Part shown: in pieces, positions 29,110 through 37,400 of the stretch
Layout of the letters: each line of letters opens with the position of its first letter
Position numbering within the stretch: the first letter of the stretch is position 1
Assembly (NCBI GenBank): GCA_963736175.1
Contig: CAVTNU010000029.1
Location: 62,001 to 126,000 of the forward strand
Direction of reading: 5' to 3'
Length of the DNA: 64,000 nucleotides
From: Rhodoblastus sp963736175
GTDB lineage: Bacteria; Pseudomonadota; Alphaproteobacteria; Rhizobiales; Beijerinckiaceae
Notes under the pieces: model-generated
What the model was told of the DNA's origin: nothing
The model's database searches: none
The model's input: the letters and a program-made list of their open reading frames with translations, nothing else
Made by a program: the position numbers and the translations under genes

Positions 29110-29412
29110 ATCCGCTCCTCCTTGAGCGCCTTCGCCATTTTCTTCGCCCGCTCGATGTCCCGCTTTTGCGAAGACTTGTCGCCGCCGGTCAGCAGCAGAT
29201 AAACCATCGCGCCGTCACGCATGAAATAGACGCGATATCCAGGCCCCTAGTGGATTCGCATTTCCAAAAACGCCGTCGCCGACAAATTCGCAGTCGCCCA
29301 AGTTGCCGAGAGCGGCGCTCTTCAATCGAGCGAGCACGCGGGCCTTGCCCTTCAGATCGGCAAAATTGGATAACCAGCCGTCAAAATCCGATGAGCGCAC
29401 CAACGTGAACAT
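29106..29412 (-). pseudogene. RelE/HigB-type addiction toxin, disrupted by a frameshift and a stop codon
   Basis: From ATG at 29412 the frame gives MFTLVRSSDFDGWLSNFADL with LKGKARVLARLKSA, the start of the Gp49/RelE-like killer family. Near 29266-29271 a T run has one base too many. In the corrected frame the protein would continue LEMRIH, a TAG stop at about 29248-29250, then GPGYRVYFMRDG, MVYLLLTGGDKSSQ and KMAKALKEERI, ending exactly on the antitoxin start. Two separate lesions make a simple read error less likely. Without repair, the product is about 65 residues and lacks the catalytic C-terminal half. Confidence 0.8.
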
Positions 29413-29498
29413 GTTTAAAAGTATCCAAATGATTACAAAATAGCAAGGGCAATGCAATCGGGCGATAAAAACGTCCGGCGCTTTGGTCGAGGCGCGTC

Positions 29499-29933
29499 CT
29501 AGGCGCCGCCGCAGCTATGTTCGCTGTCCGGCAGTGACCATCCCTGTCTGGTGCGCAGATTGATCGCCGAGTAAATCTTGCCGCGATCGTCGCCTTTCGG
29601 GCAGTCCTGAGGCGCCGACACGAGGCACAATGTAACCGGGTCGCCGACGCGCGAGGCGCGCACCGCCTCGATCACGTCGTAGCTGACGCCATAGACATTA
29701 TTGGCGTAGACCACCGCCGAGCCGCTGTCGGGAACGCCTTCGAGCCTTGAGCCGAGCTGCGCGATCCGCGTCTCAACGCACATGCCGACCCGCATCGGCG
29801 CCCGGCTCGTGTCGGCGATCGGCAGCGAGGGCGTCGCATCGTCAAGCGCCATCGCCGGGACCGGCCCCGGCAATACCGCCAGCAGGGCGATCAAACCCGC
29901 AACGCGGGAAATGGCGACAAAGACCGCTGTCAT
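29499..29933 (-). CDS. Small secreted protein of unknown function
   Basis: The 144-residue protein begins with a hydrophobic signal segment (residues about 8-28, cleavage probably after VPAMA). The mature part has four cysteines (MCVET, TLCLVSAPQDCPKGDD, HSCGG), which suggests disulfides in the periplasm. I do not recognise a family. It faces away from sat; the 290-bp gap between them carries both promoters. Confidence 0.65.
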   Translation of the reverse strand: MTAVFVAISRVAGLIALLAVLPGPVPAMALDDATPSLPIADTSRAPMRVGMCVETRIAQLGSRLEGVPDSGSAVVYANNVYGVSYDVIEAVRASRVGDPVTLCLVSAPQDCPKGDDRGKIYSAINLRTRQGWSLPDSEHSCGGA

Positions 29934-30223
29934 GACGACGTCCCCAGGCCGGAAACTCTACGCTTCGTCCACCCTAGGGCCGATCCGCTTTTGCGCCAAG
30001 CCGTGTTTCAAGAGCGCGCCGCGGACCCGGCGTTTCGAACGGTCAAATTGGCCGGAGCGAAAAAATTGCGTCGAGCCTAGTTCACAAAAGTTCGAATATG
30101 ATGATATGTTGCCCCGTTCGCCAGAACCGGTCGAACGACGCCCATTCAAAAGCCGTCCACCCTGCCGCCGCGGCGTCGGGGGTTTGAGAACGGCGAAGAC
30201 GTCCGGCAAGGAGGAAAAGCCAA
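29934..30223. other. Upstream region of sat
   Basis: The left part is GC-rich and featureless. At 30081-30110 an AT-rich stretch holds TTCACA (30081-30086) and, 18 nt later, TATGTT, a weak promoter candidate. The TTCACA half-site recurs before aprB and in the qmoA-sulP gap. GGAGGAAAAG precedes the sat start. Confidence 0.4.
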
Positions 30224-31429
30224 GTGTCGCAAGTCATCAAACCCCATGGCTCGAGTTCGCTGAATGCGCTGTTCGTCGCCGATCCCGACGAGAACGAGCG
30301 GCTGTGCAAGGAAGCCGAGGGCCTTCCCTCGCTGATTCTGAATTCGGCCGCGGCGGCCAATGCGGTGATGCTCGGCGGCGGCTATTTCAACCCGCTGCGC
30401 GGCTATATGAACAAGGCGAACGCCCTTTCGGTGGCGCGCGGCATGAAGACCACGGACGGGCTGTTCTGGCCGGTGCCGGTGCTCAATCTGACCAAGGACG
30501 CCGCCGGCGTCGCCGCCGGCCAGCGGATCGCGTTGCGCGACCCCAACGTCAACGGCCATCCCGTGCTGGCGATCATGGACGTCGAGGCGATCGAGACCCT
30601 GTCGGACGACGACGCCAACCTGATTATCGAAAAGGTCTTCCGCACGCATGACGCCAAGCATCCGGGCGTGCAGGCGTTCGTGGAGCAGGGCCGCACGCTG
30701 CTGTCGGGCCCGATCAAGGTGTTGAACTTCAGCTATTTCCAGAGCGAGTTCCCCGATACGTTCCGCACCGCCGTGGCGATCCGCAACGAAATCGTCGAGC
30801 GCGGCTGGTCGAAGGTCGTCGCCTTCCAGACCCGCAATCCGATGCATCGGGCGCATGAGGAATTGTGCCGGATGGCGATGGAGCGTCTGCACGCCGACGG
30901 CCTCGTCATTCACATGCTGCTCGGCAAGCTCAAGCCCGGCGACATTCCCGCGCCGGTGCGCGACGCCTCGATTCGCAAAATGGTCGCCTGTTATTTCCCG
31001 CCCAACAGCGTGATGGTCACAGGCTACGGCTTCGACATGCTGTACGCCGGCCCGCGCGAAGCGCTGTTGCATGCGGTCTTCCGTCAGAATATGGGCGCCA
31101 CGCATCTCATCGTCGGCCGCGACCACGCCGGCGTCGGCGACTATTACGGCGCCTTCGACGCGCAGACGATTTTCGACGAGATCCCGCCCGGAAGCCTGGA
31201 AATCCAGATATTCCGCGCCGACAACACCGCCTATTCGAAAAAGCTCAACAAGGTGGTGATGATGTGCGAGGCGCCGGGCCACACCAAGGACGATTTCATC
31301 GCCTTGTCCGGCACGCGCGTGCGCGAGATGCTCGGGGCCGGCATCGCGCCGCCGCCGGAATTTTCGCGCGTCGAGGTCGCTCAGATTCTGATCGACTACT
31401 ATCGCAGCATCGACAACCCGTCGGGTTGA
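30224..31429 (+). CDS. sat: Sulfate adenylyltransferase, dissimilatory type (ATP sulfurylase)
   Basis: The 401-residue homo-oligomeric-type enzyme has QTRNPMHRAHEE (about 202-213, with the HxxH-type nucleotide motif), GRDHAGVGDYYGAFDAQ (about 303-319) and the SGTRVREML C-terminal block. It interconverts APS plus pyrophosphate with ATP plus sulfate. In sulfur oxidisers it runs toward ATP; in sulfate reducers toward APS. Start is GTG at 30224 after GGAGGAAAAG. It lies directly upstream of aprBA, whose product or substrate it shares, so a dissimilatory rather than assimilatory role is likely. Confidence 0.96.
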   Translation: MSQVIKPHGSSSLNALFVADPDENERLCKEAEGLPSLILNSAAAANAVMLGGGYFNPLRGYMNKANALSVARGMKTTDGLFWPVPVLNLTKDAAGVAAGQRIALRDPNVNGHPVLAIMDVEAIETLSDDDANLIIEKVFRTHDAKHPGVQAFVEQGRTLLSGPIKVLNFSYFQSEFPDTFRTAVAIRNEIVERGWSKVVAFQTRNPMHRAHEELCRMAMERLHADGLVIHMLLGKLKPGDIPAPVRDASIRKMVACYFPPNSVMVTGYGFDMLYAGPREALLHAVFRQNMGATHLIVGRDHAGVGDYYGAFDAQTIFDEIPPGSLEIQIFRADNTAYSKKLNKVVMMCEAPGHTKDDFIALSGTRVREMLGAGIAPPPEFSRVEVAQILIDYYRSIDNPSG

Positions 31430-31511
31430 CTCGCGCCATCGGAAACGCCGCGGCGGCGACGCGCCGGGACGAACACGGTTTTGCGGGATCGTCTACGGCG
31501 TCGCTGCGCAA

Positions 31512-31558
31512 ATTCACAGATATTGATATATTGTCATATGATGCTGCTATGATATAAG
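31512..31558 (+). promoter_or_regulatory. Promoter of aprBA with upstream ATTCACA half-site
   Basis: TTGTCA (31531-31536), a 16-nt spacer and TATAAG (31553-31558) make a good sigma-70-type promoter 85 bp before aprB. ATTCACA (31512-31518) lies 12 nt before the -35 box and equals the half-site of the palindrome at 41730-41746. Confidence 0.6.
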
Positions 31559-31643
31559 CTCACCCGGCGCGATTAAGCAGGAATCGCCCATGTTAACCAA
31601 GCTCATGTAATGTGGGCGAAATTTTTGTCAGGGGAGGACGTCG

Positions 31644-32072
31644 ATGCCGACATTCGTACACACAGACAAGTGTGACGGTTGCAAGGGAGGCCAAGTTACT
31701 GCGTGCATGTATATTTGTCCGAACGATCTCATGAAACTCGACCCCGTGCGCATGAAGGCCTTCAATCAGGAGCCGGATCAGTGCTGGGAATGCCAGTGCT
31801 GCGTCAAGGCATGCCCGCAACAGGCGATTGAAGTTCGTTCCTTCGCCGACTGGGTGCCGATGGGCGGCGCGGTTATTCCGCTTCGCACCGACAACTCCAT
31901 CATGTGGACGATCAAGTTCCGCGATGGCGAAATCAAGCGCTTCAAATTCCCGGTTCGCACGACGCCGGTTGGCTCCATCGATCCCTATGGCAATGTTCCG
32001 CACGCCGAAGGCGACATCGCGGACAATCGCTTCTTCACCGAAGCGGGCAAGCAATTGCCGGTCATTTCGTAA
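31644..32072 (+). CDS. aprB: Adenylylsulfate reductase beta subunit
   Basis: This 142-residue iron-sulfur subunit has two [4Fe-4S] sites: Cys10, 13, 21 and 25, and Cys47, 50, 53 and 57 (CWECQCCVKACP). The C-terminal tail (DNSIMWTIKFRDGEIKRFKFPVRTTP) wraps around AprA in known structures. Electrons pass between the AprA flavin and an external partner, probably QmoAB here. A clear GGGGAGG precedes the ATG. It forms an operon with aprA, 87 bp downstream. Confidence 0.97.
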   Translation: MPTFVHTDKCDGCKGGQVTACMYICPNDLMKLDPVRMKAFNQEPDQCWECQCCVKACPQQAIEVRSFADWVPMGGAVIPLRTDNSIMWTIKFRDGEIKRFKFPVRTTPVGSIDPYGNVPHAEGDIADNRFFTEAGKQLPVIS

Positions 32073-32159
32073 TCAACGAACCGCCTAAATCATCCTTGAC
32101 CTCAACGGTGCGCAGGCTGGAACGAGCTTTCCGGAGACGCACAACGGGATTTTTTTGAT

Positions 32160-34112
32160 ATGAGCGAAGCAAGTTTTGGTAATCCTGAGATTGTCGAAGT
32201 CGAAACCGACATTCTGATCGTCGGCGGCGGCATGGCCGCCTGCGGCGCCGCCTTCGAAGCAAAACGCTGGGCCGGCGACAAGGTGAAGATCACGCTGGTC
32301 GACAAAGCGGCGATGGACCGTTCGGGCGCCGTCGCGATGGGTCTTTCGGCCATCAACACCTATCTTGGGCAGAACACGCCCGAGGATTATTGCCGTTACG
32401 TCTCGGCCGATCTGATGGGCATCACGCGCGACGATCTGGTTTACGACGTCGGCCGCCACGTCGATGATTCCGTGCACTTGTTCGAGGAATGGGGCCTGCC
32501 GATCTGGAAGGAAATGGAAGGCGGCCGCGTCGATGGCGCCAGCTGGCAGAAGGCCGACGGCAAGCTGCTGAAGGACGGCGGCAAGCCGGTCCGCTCCGGC
32601 AAGTGGCAGATCATGATCAACGGCGAAGGTTACAAGACCATCGTCGCCGAAGCCGCCAAAAAGGCGATCGGCATGGAGAACATCTACGAGCGCGTCTTCA
32701 TCGTGAAGTACCTGCTCGACGCCAACAACCCGAACCAGGTCGCCGGCGCTGTCGGTTTCTCGGTGCGCGAGCACAAGCTCTACGTGTTCAAGGCCAAGAC
32801 CATCCTCAACGTGGCCGGCGGCGCGGTGAACGTGTTCCGTCCGCGCACGACGGGCGAAGGCATGGGCCGCGTTTGGTATCCGGTGTGGAACGCCGGTTCG
32901 ACCTACGCCATGGCCGCCGAAGTCGGCGCCGAGCTGACCATGATGGAAAACCGCTTCGTGCCGACCCGTTTCAAGGACGGCTATGGTCCGGTCGGCGCGT
33001 GGTTCCTTCTGTTCAAGTCGAAGGCGACCAACGCGTTCGGCGAGGATTATGTGGTCAAGAACGCCGACATGCTCACCGCCTTCGCGCCTTATGACAAGGC
33101 CGTCGTGGTGCCGTCCTGCCTGCGCAATCACGCGATGCTCAAGGAAATGAAGGACGGCCGCGGGCCGATCCTGATGGATACGCCGACCGCGATGAAGAAG
33201 CTCGGCGAAACGCTGACGCCCAAGGAAGTCAAGCATCTCGAGGCGGAAGCCTGGGAAGACTTCCTCGACATGTGCATCGGCCAGGCCGGCGTCTGGGCGG
33301 GTCTCAACATCCGTCCCGAACAGCAGGTTTCGGAACTCATGCCGACCGAGCCCTATCTGCTCGGCTCGCATTCGGGCTGCTGCGGCATCTGGGTGTCGGG
33401 TCCGGCCGACATCGCGCCGCCGGAATGGCAGTGGGGCTACAACCGCATGACCACCGTCAAGGGCCTGTTCACGGCTGGCGACGGCGTCGGCGCCTCGGGC
33501 CACAAGTTCTCGTCCGGCAGCCATGCGGAAGGCCGCATCGCCGGCAAGAACATGGTCAAGTTCTGCCTCGACCATCCCGACTACAAGCCGGTCTTCAAGG
33601 CCGACATCAAGGCGATCACCGAAGAAATCTATCGTCCGGTGCGCAACTACATCGAGCACAAGGACAAGACGACGGCCGAGGACATCAATCCGTTCTACAT
33701 CACGCCGCGCATGTTCCAGATGCGTCTGCAAAAGATCATGGACGAATATGTCGCTGGCGTCGCCACCTACTACCAGACCAACAGCGAAATGCTGAAGCGG
33801 GCGACCCATTACCTCACGCTGCTGAAGGAAGACAGCGTGAACATGCGCGCCAAGGATCTGCACGAGCTGATGCGCGCCTGGGAAAACTACCATCGCTTGT
33901 GGACGGGCGAGGCGCATATGCGGCACATTCAGTTCCGCGAGGAAACCCGCTATCCGGGTTTCTACTACCGCGCCGATTACCCCGATCTCGACGACGCGAA
34001 CTGGAAAGTCTTCGTCAATTCGCGCTTCGATCCGGAAACCAAGACCTGGGCGCTCAAGAAAGTGCCGCATAAGGATCTGGTTCCCAAGACCTACGGCGCT
34101 GCAAAGCACTGA
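32160..34112 (+). CDS. aprA: Adenylylsulfate reductase alpha subunit
   Basis: The 650-residue flavoprotein has the FAD-binding ILIVGGGMAACGAAFEAKRW (about 19-38), the active-site region NRFVPTRFKDGYGPVGAW (about 264-281), GSHSGCCGIWVSGP and GLFTAGDGVGASGHKFSSGSHAEGR. It catalyses the reversible reaction between sulfite plus AMP and APS in the cytoplasm. The length is normal and all main motifs are intact. A strong terminator follows at 34128-34158. Confidence 0.98.
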   Translation: MSEASFGNPEIVEVETDILIVGGGMAACGAAFEAKRWAGDKVKITLVDKAAMDRSGAVAMGLSAINTYLGQNTPEDYCRYVSADLMGITRDDLVYDVGRHVDDSVHLFEEWGLPIWKEMEGGRVDGASWQKADGKLLKDGGKPVRSGKWQIMINGEGYKTIVAEAAKKAIGMENIYERVFIVKYLLDANNPNQVAGAVGFSVREHKLYVFKAKTILNVAGGAVNVFRPRTTGEGMGRVWYPVWNAGSTYAMAAEVGAELTMMENRFVPTRFKDGYGPVGAWFLLFKSKATNAFGEDYVVKNADMLTAFAPYDKAVVVPSCLRNHAMLKEMKDGRGPILMDTPTAMKKLGETLTPKEVKHLEAEAWEDFLDMCIGQAGVWAGLNIRPEQQVSELMPTEPYLLGSHSGCCGIWVSGPADIAPPEWQWGYNRMTTVKGLFTAGDGVGASGHKFSSGSHAEGRIAGKNMVKFCLDHPDYKPVFKADIKAITEEIYRPVRNYIEHKDKTTAEDINPFYITPRMFQMRLQKIMDEYVAGVATYYQTNSEMLKRATHYLTLLKEDSVNMRAKDLHELMRAWENYHRLWTGEAHMRHIQFREETRYPGFYYRADYPDLDDANWKVFVNSRFDPETKTWALKKVPHKDLVPKTYGAAKH

Positions 34113-34127
34113 TTGGTTGCTAATTGG

Positions 34128-34158
34128 GCCGGGGGCTGCGAAGCTGCCCCCGGCTTTA
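34128..34158 (+). terminator. Terminator of aprBA
   Basis: GCCGGGGGC (34128-34136) pairs perfectly with GCCCCCGGC (34146-34154), followed by TTT. It starts 15 bp after the aprA stop codon. Confidence 0.8.
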
Positions 34159-34223
34159 ACCGAGCGTCCGCGCCAACAAGCTAAACCGCGAAGCGCGGGC
34201 GTCCATCGAAGGGGGAGGGACGC

Positions 34224-34664
34224 ATGCAAGTTGGCGTATTTCTAAAGAGCTGCAATCAAAGCCTTGCGCTTTGCGGGCCGGATGAGTCGATCAGCGCGAT
34301 CGCCGAGCGCTTATCGAGCAAGAATATCGGCGCGTTGCCGGTGTGCGGGGTCAATCACGCCTTGATCGGCGTCATATCGGAGCGCGACCTCGTGCGCGCT
34401 TTCGCCAAGGATTGCGCGGCGCTGCGCGATCGACGGGTGCGCGATCTGATGACCAGCAAGGTCGTCTCCTGCGATCCGAAAATGTCGATGTCCGACGCCG
34501 AAAAATTGATGAACGACAATCGCGTTCGTCATCTGCCGGTCGTCGAGGACGGCAAGACGGTCGGCATGCTGTCGATTCGCGACATCATGGTGTGGCGTGT
34601 TCGCGCCGCGCGCGAAGAGGTCAACGTCCTGCGCGACGTTGTCATCGCCGCGCGTCACGCCTGA
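34224..34664 (+). CDS. CBS-domain pair protein
   Basis: The 146-residue protein consists of two CBS domains: PDESISAIAERLSSKNIGALPV (about 19-40) with VISERDLVRAFA, and VRDLMTSKVVSCDPKMSMSDAEKLM (about 71-95) with GMLSIRDIMVWRV. Such pairs bind adenine nucleotides (AMP, ATP, SAM). AMP and APS are substrates of the genes upstream, so a nucleotide-sensing role in the sulfur locus is possible, but this is inference. It has its own ribosome binding site (GGGGGAGGGA) and follows the apr terminator. Confidence 0.85.
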   Translation: MQVGVFLKSCNQSLALCGPDESISAIAERLSSKNIGALPVCGVNHALIGVISERDLVRAFAKDCAALRDRRVRDLMTSKVVSCDPKMSMSDAEKLMNDNRVRHLPVVEDGKTVGMLSIRDIMVWRVRAAREEVNVLRDVVIAARHA

Positions 34665-34705
34665 CCCGCGACTGATTTGGCCGGTTGAGCCAAACAGGCT
34701 AAAAT

Positions 34706-34753
34706 CCCGCCATCAGACGCCGCGCCTGGCGTTCTGGTGGCGGGCGCTTTTTT
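34706..34753 (+). terminator. Terminator of the CBS gene
   Basis: CCCGCCA (34706-34712) pairs with TGGCGGG (34738-34744), with further pairing inside (CAG/CTG, ACGCC/GGCGT), followed by GC and six T residues. It implies the next gene has its own promoter or depends on readthrough. Confidence 0.7.
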
Positions 34754-34803
34754 CCCGCGTCTCGCGCCGGTCCTGTAAAAAAACGAAGGTTCTGGAACCG
34801 CTG

Positions 34804-35781
34804 ATGTCCAATTCGAACGCCAATACGCCCGACGACGACGAAGAGCGCGTCATGACGCCCGCGGATCAACTCGACGCCGAGGAAGAAGCGCGTCGTCGCG
34901 CGGCCGAAGTCGATCTTGACGTGCCGATTGTCAATGCGATCAAGGGCGCGACCAGCGACCCTGTCGTGCCGGTGCGGCTGACCGACAAACATTCATTCTG
35001 TTTCAATTGTCATAAAGGCGTTTCGTGCTGGAACGAATGCTGCCACGACACCGACATCACGTTGACGCCCTATGATTTGATTCGTCTTGGCCGCCATCTC
35101 GACATGCCGCCCGGCGACGTTGGCCGCATGTTCGGTTCACACGACGTGCACGAGGCTTCGGGCATGCCGGTGCTCAAGCTCAAACGGGTCGACAACGGCG
35201 CGGAAAAACGTCCGTGCGTGTTCCTCGACAACGAACAAGGCTGCTTTGTCTACGCCGATCGCCCTGCCGCCTGCCGTTATTATCCGCTCGGTCTCGCCTC
35301 GGTGAAAATGAAGGGTCACGACGCGCCGGAGGATTTTTACTTTCTGGTCAAGGAATCGCATTGTCGCGGCCATGATGAGCCGAAAGAGCAGAGCGTCGCC
35401 GCGTTTCGCGAGGAGCAGGGCGTAAAACCCTATGATGAGCTCAATCGCGGCTGGATCCACATTTTGATGAAGCTCGCTTCATGGAAGATGATGGGCGGGC
35501 CGTGGGGCAAGGAGCCGGACGAGCGCACCAAGAAAATGTTCCTGATGGCGACGACGGATCTCGACGCCTTCCGGCGTTTCGTTTTCGAAACGAGCTTCCT
35601 CGAACGGTATTCGATCGACCCGCAGGCGCATGCCCTGCTCAAAAGCGATAATGAGGCGCTGCTGCAATTGGCGCTCGACTGGTTGTGCTCGATTATTTTC
35701 AACGAATCGCATCTGCAATTGCGCGAGAACGTGTTGCAGGAATCAATCGCCAAGGCGCGCTCCGAACTGGGCGGCACGTGA
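34804..35781 (+). CDS. YkgJ family cysteine-cluster protein
   Basis: The 325-residue protein has nine cysteines in the YkgJ (CxxxCxxCC-type) arrangement: Cys66, 69, 75, 79 and 80 (FCFNCHKGVSCWNECC), Cys138, 147 and 157 (ADRPAACRYYPLG) and Cys187. YkgJ-type sites are thought to bind zinc or an iron-sulfur cluster; function is unknown. The first 60 residues are acidic and probably flexible; the last 130 are helical. ATG at 34804 is preferred because upstream sequence lies in the terminator. Its place between aprBA and qmo/hdr suggests a link to sulfur metabolism, as an accessory or maturation factor, without proof. Confidence 0.8.
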   Translation: MSNSNANTPDDDEERVMTPADQLDAEEEARRRAAEVDLDVPIVNAIKGATSDPVVPVRLTDKHSFCFNCHKGVSCWNECCHDTDITLTPYDLIRLGRHLDMPPGDVGRMFGSHDVHEASGMPVLKLKRVDNGAEKRPCVFLDNEQGCFVYADRPAACRYYPLGLASVKMKGHDAPEDFYFLVKESHCRGHDEPKEQSVAAFREEQGVKPYDELNRGWIHILMKLASWKMMGGPWGKEPDERTKKMFLMATTDLDAFRRFVFETSFLERYSIDPQAHALLKSDNEALLQLALDWLCSIIFNESHLQLRENVLQESIAKARSELGGT

Positions 35782-35904
35782 TCGCGCGCCGTTGACGGCG
35801 CCGATCGGATCGCGACGAACGTTCACCAAACAAACTGAGGCAATCGCGCGGCGGACCTGATCGACGGATCAGGTTCGGTGCGGGCGGCGCAAGGCGAAGG
35901 GCAA

Positions 35905-36426
35905 TTGACGAAACTCCACTTCACCTCCGATACGCATTTCGGACATATTTTCGCGCTGACCAAGCGCAACCGACCGTTCGATACGCTTGAAGCGATGGAC
36001 GAGGCGTTGATCGCCCGCTGGAACGAGGTCGTCGACGCCGACGATGAGGTCTACCATCTTGGCGATGTCGCGCATGCGGAACACACGAGTCTGGGCGACG
36101 TTCTGGCGCGGCTCAACGGCCGCATCCATCTTGTTCTGGGCAATAACGATCGGCGCGAAGCGATGGAGGAGACCGGCCGCTTCGCTTCGATTTCGGAGAT
36201 GAAGGAGTTGACCGTCGACGGTCAGCGCATCTTCCTGTGCCACTATCCGTTGCGCGAATGGCCAAACGGTTGGCGCGGCGCCTGGCATCTGTTCGGTCAT
36301 GTCCACGGCAAGTACGACGCCGCGCCGCTCGGCGCCAGTCTGGACGTCGGCGTCGACAGCCACGCCTTCGCGCCGGTCTCCCTGGACAAGATTGTCGCGA
36401 CGATGGAAAAGCGCGGCGGCAAATAA
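35905..36426 (+). CDS. Calcineurin-like metallophosphoesterase
   Basis: The protein shows the metal-binding motifs in order: SDTHFGH near the start, YHLGDVAH, LVLGNNDR, FLCHYPLREWP and LFGHVHGKYD. It would hydrolyse phosphoester bonds with two metal ions. TTG at 35905, with GAAGGG just upstream, gives TKLHFTSDTHFGH, the usual family start, and 173 residues; a GTG at 35878 would add nine. It is convergent with hdrB, 38 bp away. The substrate is unknown; nucleotide by-products of the Apr/Sat pathway are one idea. Confidence 0.85.
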   Translation: MTKLHFTSDTHFGHIFALTKRNRPFDTLEAMDEALIARWNEVVDADDEVYHLGDVAHAEHTSLGDVLARLNGRIHLVLGNNDRREAMEETGRFASISEMKELTVDGQRIFLCHYPLREWPNGWRGAWHLFGHVHGKYDAAPLGASLDVGVDSHAFAPVSLDKIVATMEKRGGK

Positions 36427-36433
36427 AGCCGCC

Positions 36434-36473
36434 GGCGTCGGTTCTCAGCCTTTGGCGCCGGTTCTCAGCTCTT
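36434..36473. repeat. Tandem 20-bp duplication across the hdrB stop codon
   Basis: GGCGTCGGTTCTCAGCCTTT (36434-36453) is followed directly by GGCGCCGGTTCTCAGCTCTT (36454-36473). The second copy includes the hdrB stop and its last AKS codons, so the repeat carries a second, silent stop codon beyond the gene end. Confidence 0.75.
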
Positions 36474-37382
36474 GGCGCTCTTGGCCATCGCCTCAAGCTT
36501 TTCGGCGCGAATGGTGTTGCGCTGAAGTGCGGCGTCCTTGACGCCGTCCATGCCGAACGCCACCGCCATGATCTGGCTGTAGAAGACGACCGGAATATTG
36601 AAATTCGTGCCGAATTTCGCGTTGATCGCCGGTTGGTACATTTCGACGTTGGATTGACACAACGGGCAGGGCGTCGAGATGACGTCGGCGCCGGAATGTT
36701 GGGCCTCATCCAGAATGTTCTTCATTAAATGCAGGGTCCGCTCGGGGCTCATCACCGCCACCGATCCGCCGCAGCACGCCGTCTTGTGCGCAAAGGGCAC
36801 GGCTTGCGCGCCACAGGCCCTGGTGAAGTCGTCGAGGAAATGGGGGTCGTCGTAGGCGTCGTAGCTGCCGCCCGCCTGTGTGCCGGCGAAAGGCCGCACG
36901 GTCTGGCAGCCGATATAACCGGCGACTTTCAATCCGGTCAGCGGATTGACGACGCGCTTTTCGATCGCCTCGACGCCGACTTCGTTGACCAGCACTTCGC
37001 AAGCGTGGCGCACTTTAAGTTCGGCGGTGTAACTCAGACCGCCGGCTTGCAGCGCCTCGTTGATCGCGGCGCGTTTCTTCGCGTCGGCTTTGATCTTCTC
37101 GTTGCCGCCGTGCGTGTTGAGATAACAGGCGGCGCAGCCGGTAATGACGTCCTGCGTCCCTTGCTTTTGGGCTTGCGCGAGATTGCGTCCGGTCAACGCG
37201 AGATTGGGCAATTGCCCGCCGCCGATATGGCCCACGGAGGCGCCGCAGCAATTCCAGTCCTCGATGTCGGCAAGTTCGACGCCGACCTGCGGCATCACGG
37301 CGCGCAGGGACTCGTCGAGATGTTTGCCGCTGCCTTGTGACGAACAGCCGGGATAATAGGTCATCGTCTTTTTGTCGGTCAT
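36465..37382 (-). CDS. hdrB: Heterodisulfide reductase subunit B-like protein (Qmo-associated HdrB)
   Basis: The 305-residue protein holds two complete CCG domains: Cys13, Cys45-Cys46, Cys83 and Cys86; and Cys159, Cys203-Cys204, Cys239 and Cys242. In methanogen HdrB each such site binds a noncubane [4Fe-4S] cluster that cleaves disulfides. Here it is the last gene of qmoA-qmoB-hdrC-hdrB, where with HdrC it takes the place of the membrane subunit QmoC. It may reduce or oxidise a thiol/disulfide carrier or pass electrons on to a quinone-linked partner. No membrane helix is present. Confidence 0.9.
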   Translation of the reverse strand: MTDKKTMTYYPGCSSQGSGKHLDESLRAVMPQVGVELADIEDWNCCGASVGHIGGGQLPNLALTGRNLAQAQKQGTQDVITGCAACYLNTHGGNEKIKADAKKRAAINEALQAGGLSYTAELKVRHACEVLVNEVGVEAIEKRVVNPLTGLKVAGYIGCQTVRPFAGTQAGGSYDAYDDPHFLDDFTRACGAQAVPFAHKTACCGGSVAVMSPERTLHLMKNILDEAQHSGADVISTPCPLCQSNVEMYQPAINAKFGTNFNIPVVFYSQIMAVAFGMDGVKDAALQRNTIRAEKLEAMAKSAKS

Positions 37383-37400
37383 GGTCGTTTCCTCAGGCGT

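Noticed and set aside
32085..34229. 714-codon open frame on the minus strand across aprA
   Set aside because: It mirrors the aprA codons and has no domain signature; GC-rich third positions keep the opposite strand open.
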